Positions 5,639 to 5,790 of a stretch of 5,790 bases of DNA are shown here, one piece after another. Position numbers and translations under genes: made by a program. The DNA is taken from contig QOAV01000224.1 in the NCBI GenBank assembly GCA_003972845.1, forward strand, positions 1-5,790, written 5' to 3'. Source of the stretch: Gammaproteobacteria bacterium. Lineage in GTDB: Bacteria; Pseudomonadota; Gammaproteobacteria; QOAV01. Positions within the stretch are counted from its first letter, which is position 1. Each line of letters opens with the position of its first letter. The notes beneath the pieces are model-generated. The model worked only from the letters and a program-made list of their open reading frames with translations. It was not told the DNA's origin and did no database searches.

Positions 5639-5666
5639 ACTATAGCGTTTTGTGGAGAAGAGTAAA
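5639..5666 (-). promoter_or_regulatory. candidate sigma70 promoter for the globule-like gene
   Basis: On the minus strand TTTACT (5666-5661, 4/6 match to TTGACA) and TATAGT (5644-5639, 5/6 match to TATAAT) are separated by 16 bp. Transcription would start near 5632, giving a leader of about 215 nt that contains three dyads. The -35 box overlaps the last base of the 78-nt inverted-repeat element by one base, so that element may have supplied or displaced upstream control. A perfect TTGACA nearer the gene (5454-5449) has no -10 partner. Confidence 0.35.
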
Positions 5667-5790
5667 CCCGACCGTCCAAATAAGCTGCCTGTTTGTTAGG
5701 CAGTTCGCGCCGATCACGGGTATAACCCGGGAATTGGTCGGGTGAAATATATTCATATTCGTCCCCGTATCGCCATCGGGCACGGGGAAG
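5640..5790 (-). pseudogene. truncated DAK2/DhaL-domain kinase gene (FakA/YloV-like), N-terminal remnant at right edge
   Basis: Read leftward from 5789, the minus strand encodes FPVPDGDTGTNMN, the strongly conserved nucleotide/Mg-binding motif of DAK2-domain kinases (FakA fatty-acid kinase and YloV-like proteins). In that family it lies near the N-terminus and several hundred residues follow. Here resemblance stops at about 5750 (NMNI). The frame then runs through an inverted-repeat element to a TAG at 5640-5642, giving only 49 codons in the window. So the gene entering from the right is cut short rather than merely clipped by the window. The remaining N-terminus would lie outside. A sequencing or assembly join at this point is an alternative. 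The motif match is strong; family placement is by recollection. Confidence 0.55.
5666..5743. repeat. 78-nt structured element with 8-bp terminal inverted repeats
   Basis: ACCCGACC (5666-5673) and GGTCGGGT (5736-5743) are perfect terminal inverted repeats. Inside lie two further stems: CTGCCT-GTTTGTT-AGGCAG (5685-5703, extendable by a G-U and an A-U pair) and CGGGT-ATA-ACCCG (5717-5729). A single strand would fold as an outer stem with two inner hairpins. It lies 6 bp beyond the point where the DAK2-like frame loses homology and next to the candidate promoter. It could be a small palindromic repeat element (REP/MITE-like), a recombination site or a structured RNA. No tRNA or integron attC signature is complete. 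Confidence 0.55.

Noticed and set aside
5313..5645. Plus-strand 110-codon frame antisense to the globule-like gene start and leader
   Set aside because: It overlaps the signal peptide region and strong ribosome site of the minus gene, has no ribosome site of its own and shows no recognisable motif.
5666..5743. tRNA gene or integron attC site
   Set aside because: Length, a 7-8 bp outer stem and a 5-bp stem with a 7-nt loop recall a tRNA. But the second inner hairpin has a 3-nt loop, with no T-arm and no CCA. The TAACAA/TTGTTAGGC pieces recall attC but form one local hairpin, without the R'/R'' core pair at the ends.
5581..5790. Open minus-strand frame of 69 codons entering from the right edge, with a Tyr/Arg-rich product ending VPHGRK
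   Set aside because: It looks like a third Tyr/Arg-rich protein. However, the adjacent frame in the same DNA encodes the unmistakable FPVPDGDTGTNM motif, so this frame is probably fortuitous in its upstream part.

Overview
The window looks like chromosomal DNA of a gammaproteobacterium, probably a sulfur oxidiser. The left end carries the C-terminal part of rapA, an RNA polymerase recycling ATPase typical of Gammaproteobacteria. The right half carries two secreted Gly/Tyr/Arg/Asp-rich proteins that resemble the sulfur globule protein family. The sulfur-oxidiser assignment rests on composition and architecture, not on a database search.

Layout. 1-1149 (+) is the 3' part of rapA. It converges on a block of minus-strand genes, with a 19-bp perfect dyad at 1180-1198 between them that overlaps the last codons of the first minus gene. 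In transcription order (right to left) the block holds: a sulfur-globule-like secreted protein (5416-4931); a smaller paralogue-like secreted protein (4790-4419); an orphan ParA-type ATPase of about 210 aa (4334-3702); a secreted, strongly charged coiled-coil protein with a TPR-like segment (3644-2454); a possible 45-aa small ORF (2333-2196); and a single-pass inner-membrane protein with a long Lys/Pro/Ala-rich periplasmic part (2189-1194). Gaps are 140, 84, 57, 120 and 6 bp in that order.

The right edge (5417-5790) is a composite. It has a remnant of a DAK2/DhaL-type kinase gene that stops resembling the family just after its FPVPDGDTGTNM motif. Next comes a 78-nt structured element with 8-bp terminal inverted repeats, then a plausible sigma70 promoter (5639-5666). 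A long leader with three dyads follows, leading into a strong Shine-Dalgarno for the first globule-like gene.

How the genes may work together (inference): ParA-type ATPases position cargo or complexes. Here one sits between secreted granule-coat-like proteins and two envelope proteins that could link cytoplasm, inner membrane and periplasm. A working model is a trans-envelope system that assembles or positions periplasmic sulfur globules: cytoplasmic ParA, a membrane protein with a basic cytoplasmic N-terminus, a periplasmic coiled coil and a globule coat. A Trp-rich NWG[K/R] patch shared by the coiled-coil protein and the smaller globule-like protein fits the model but does not prove it.
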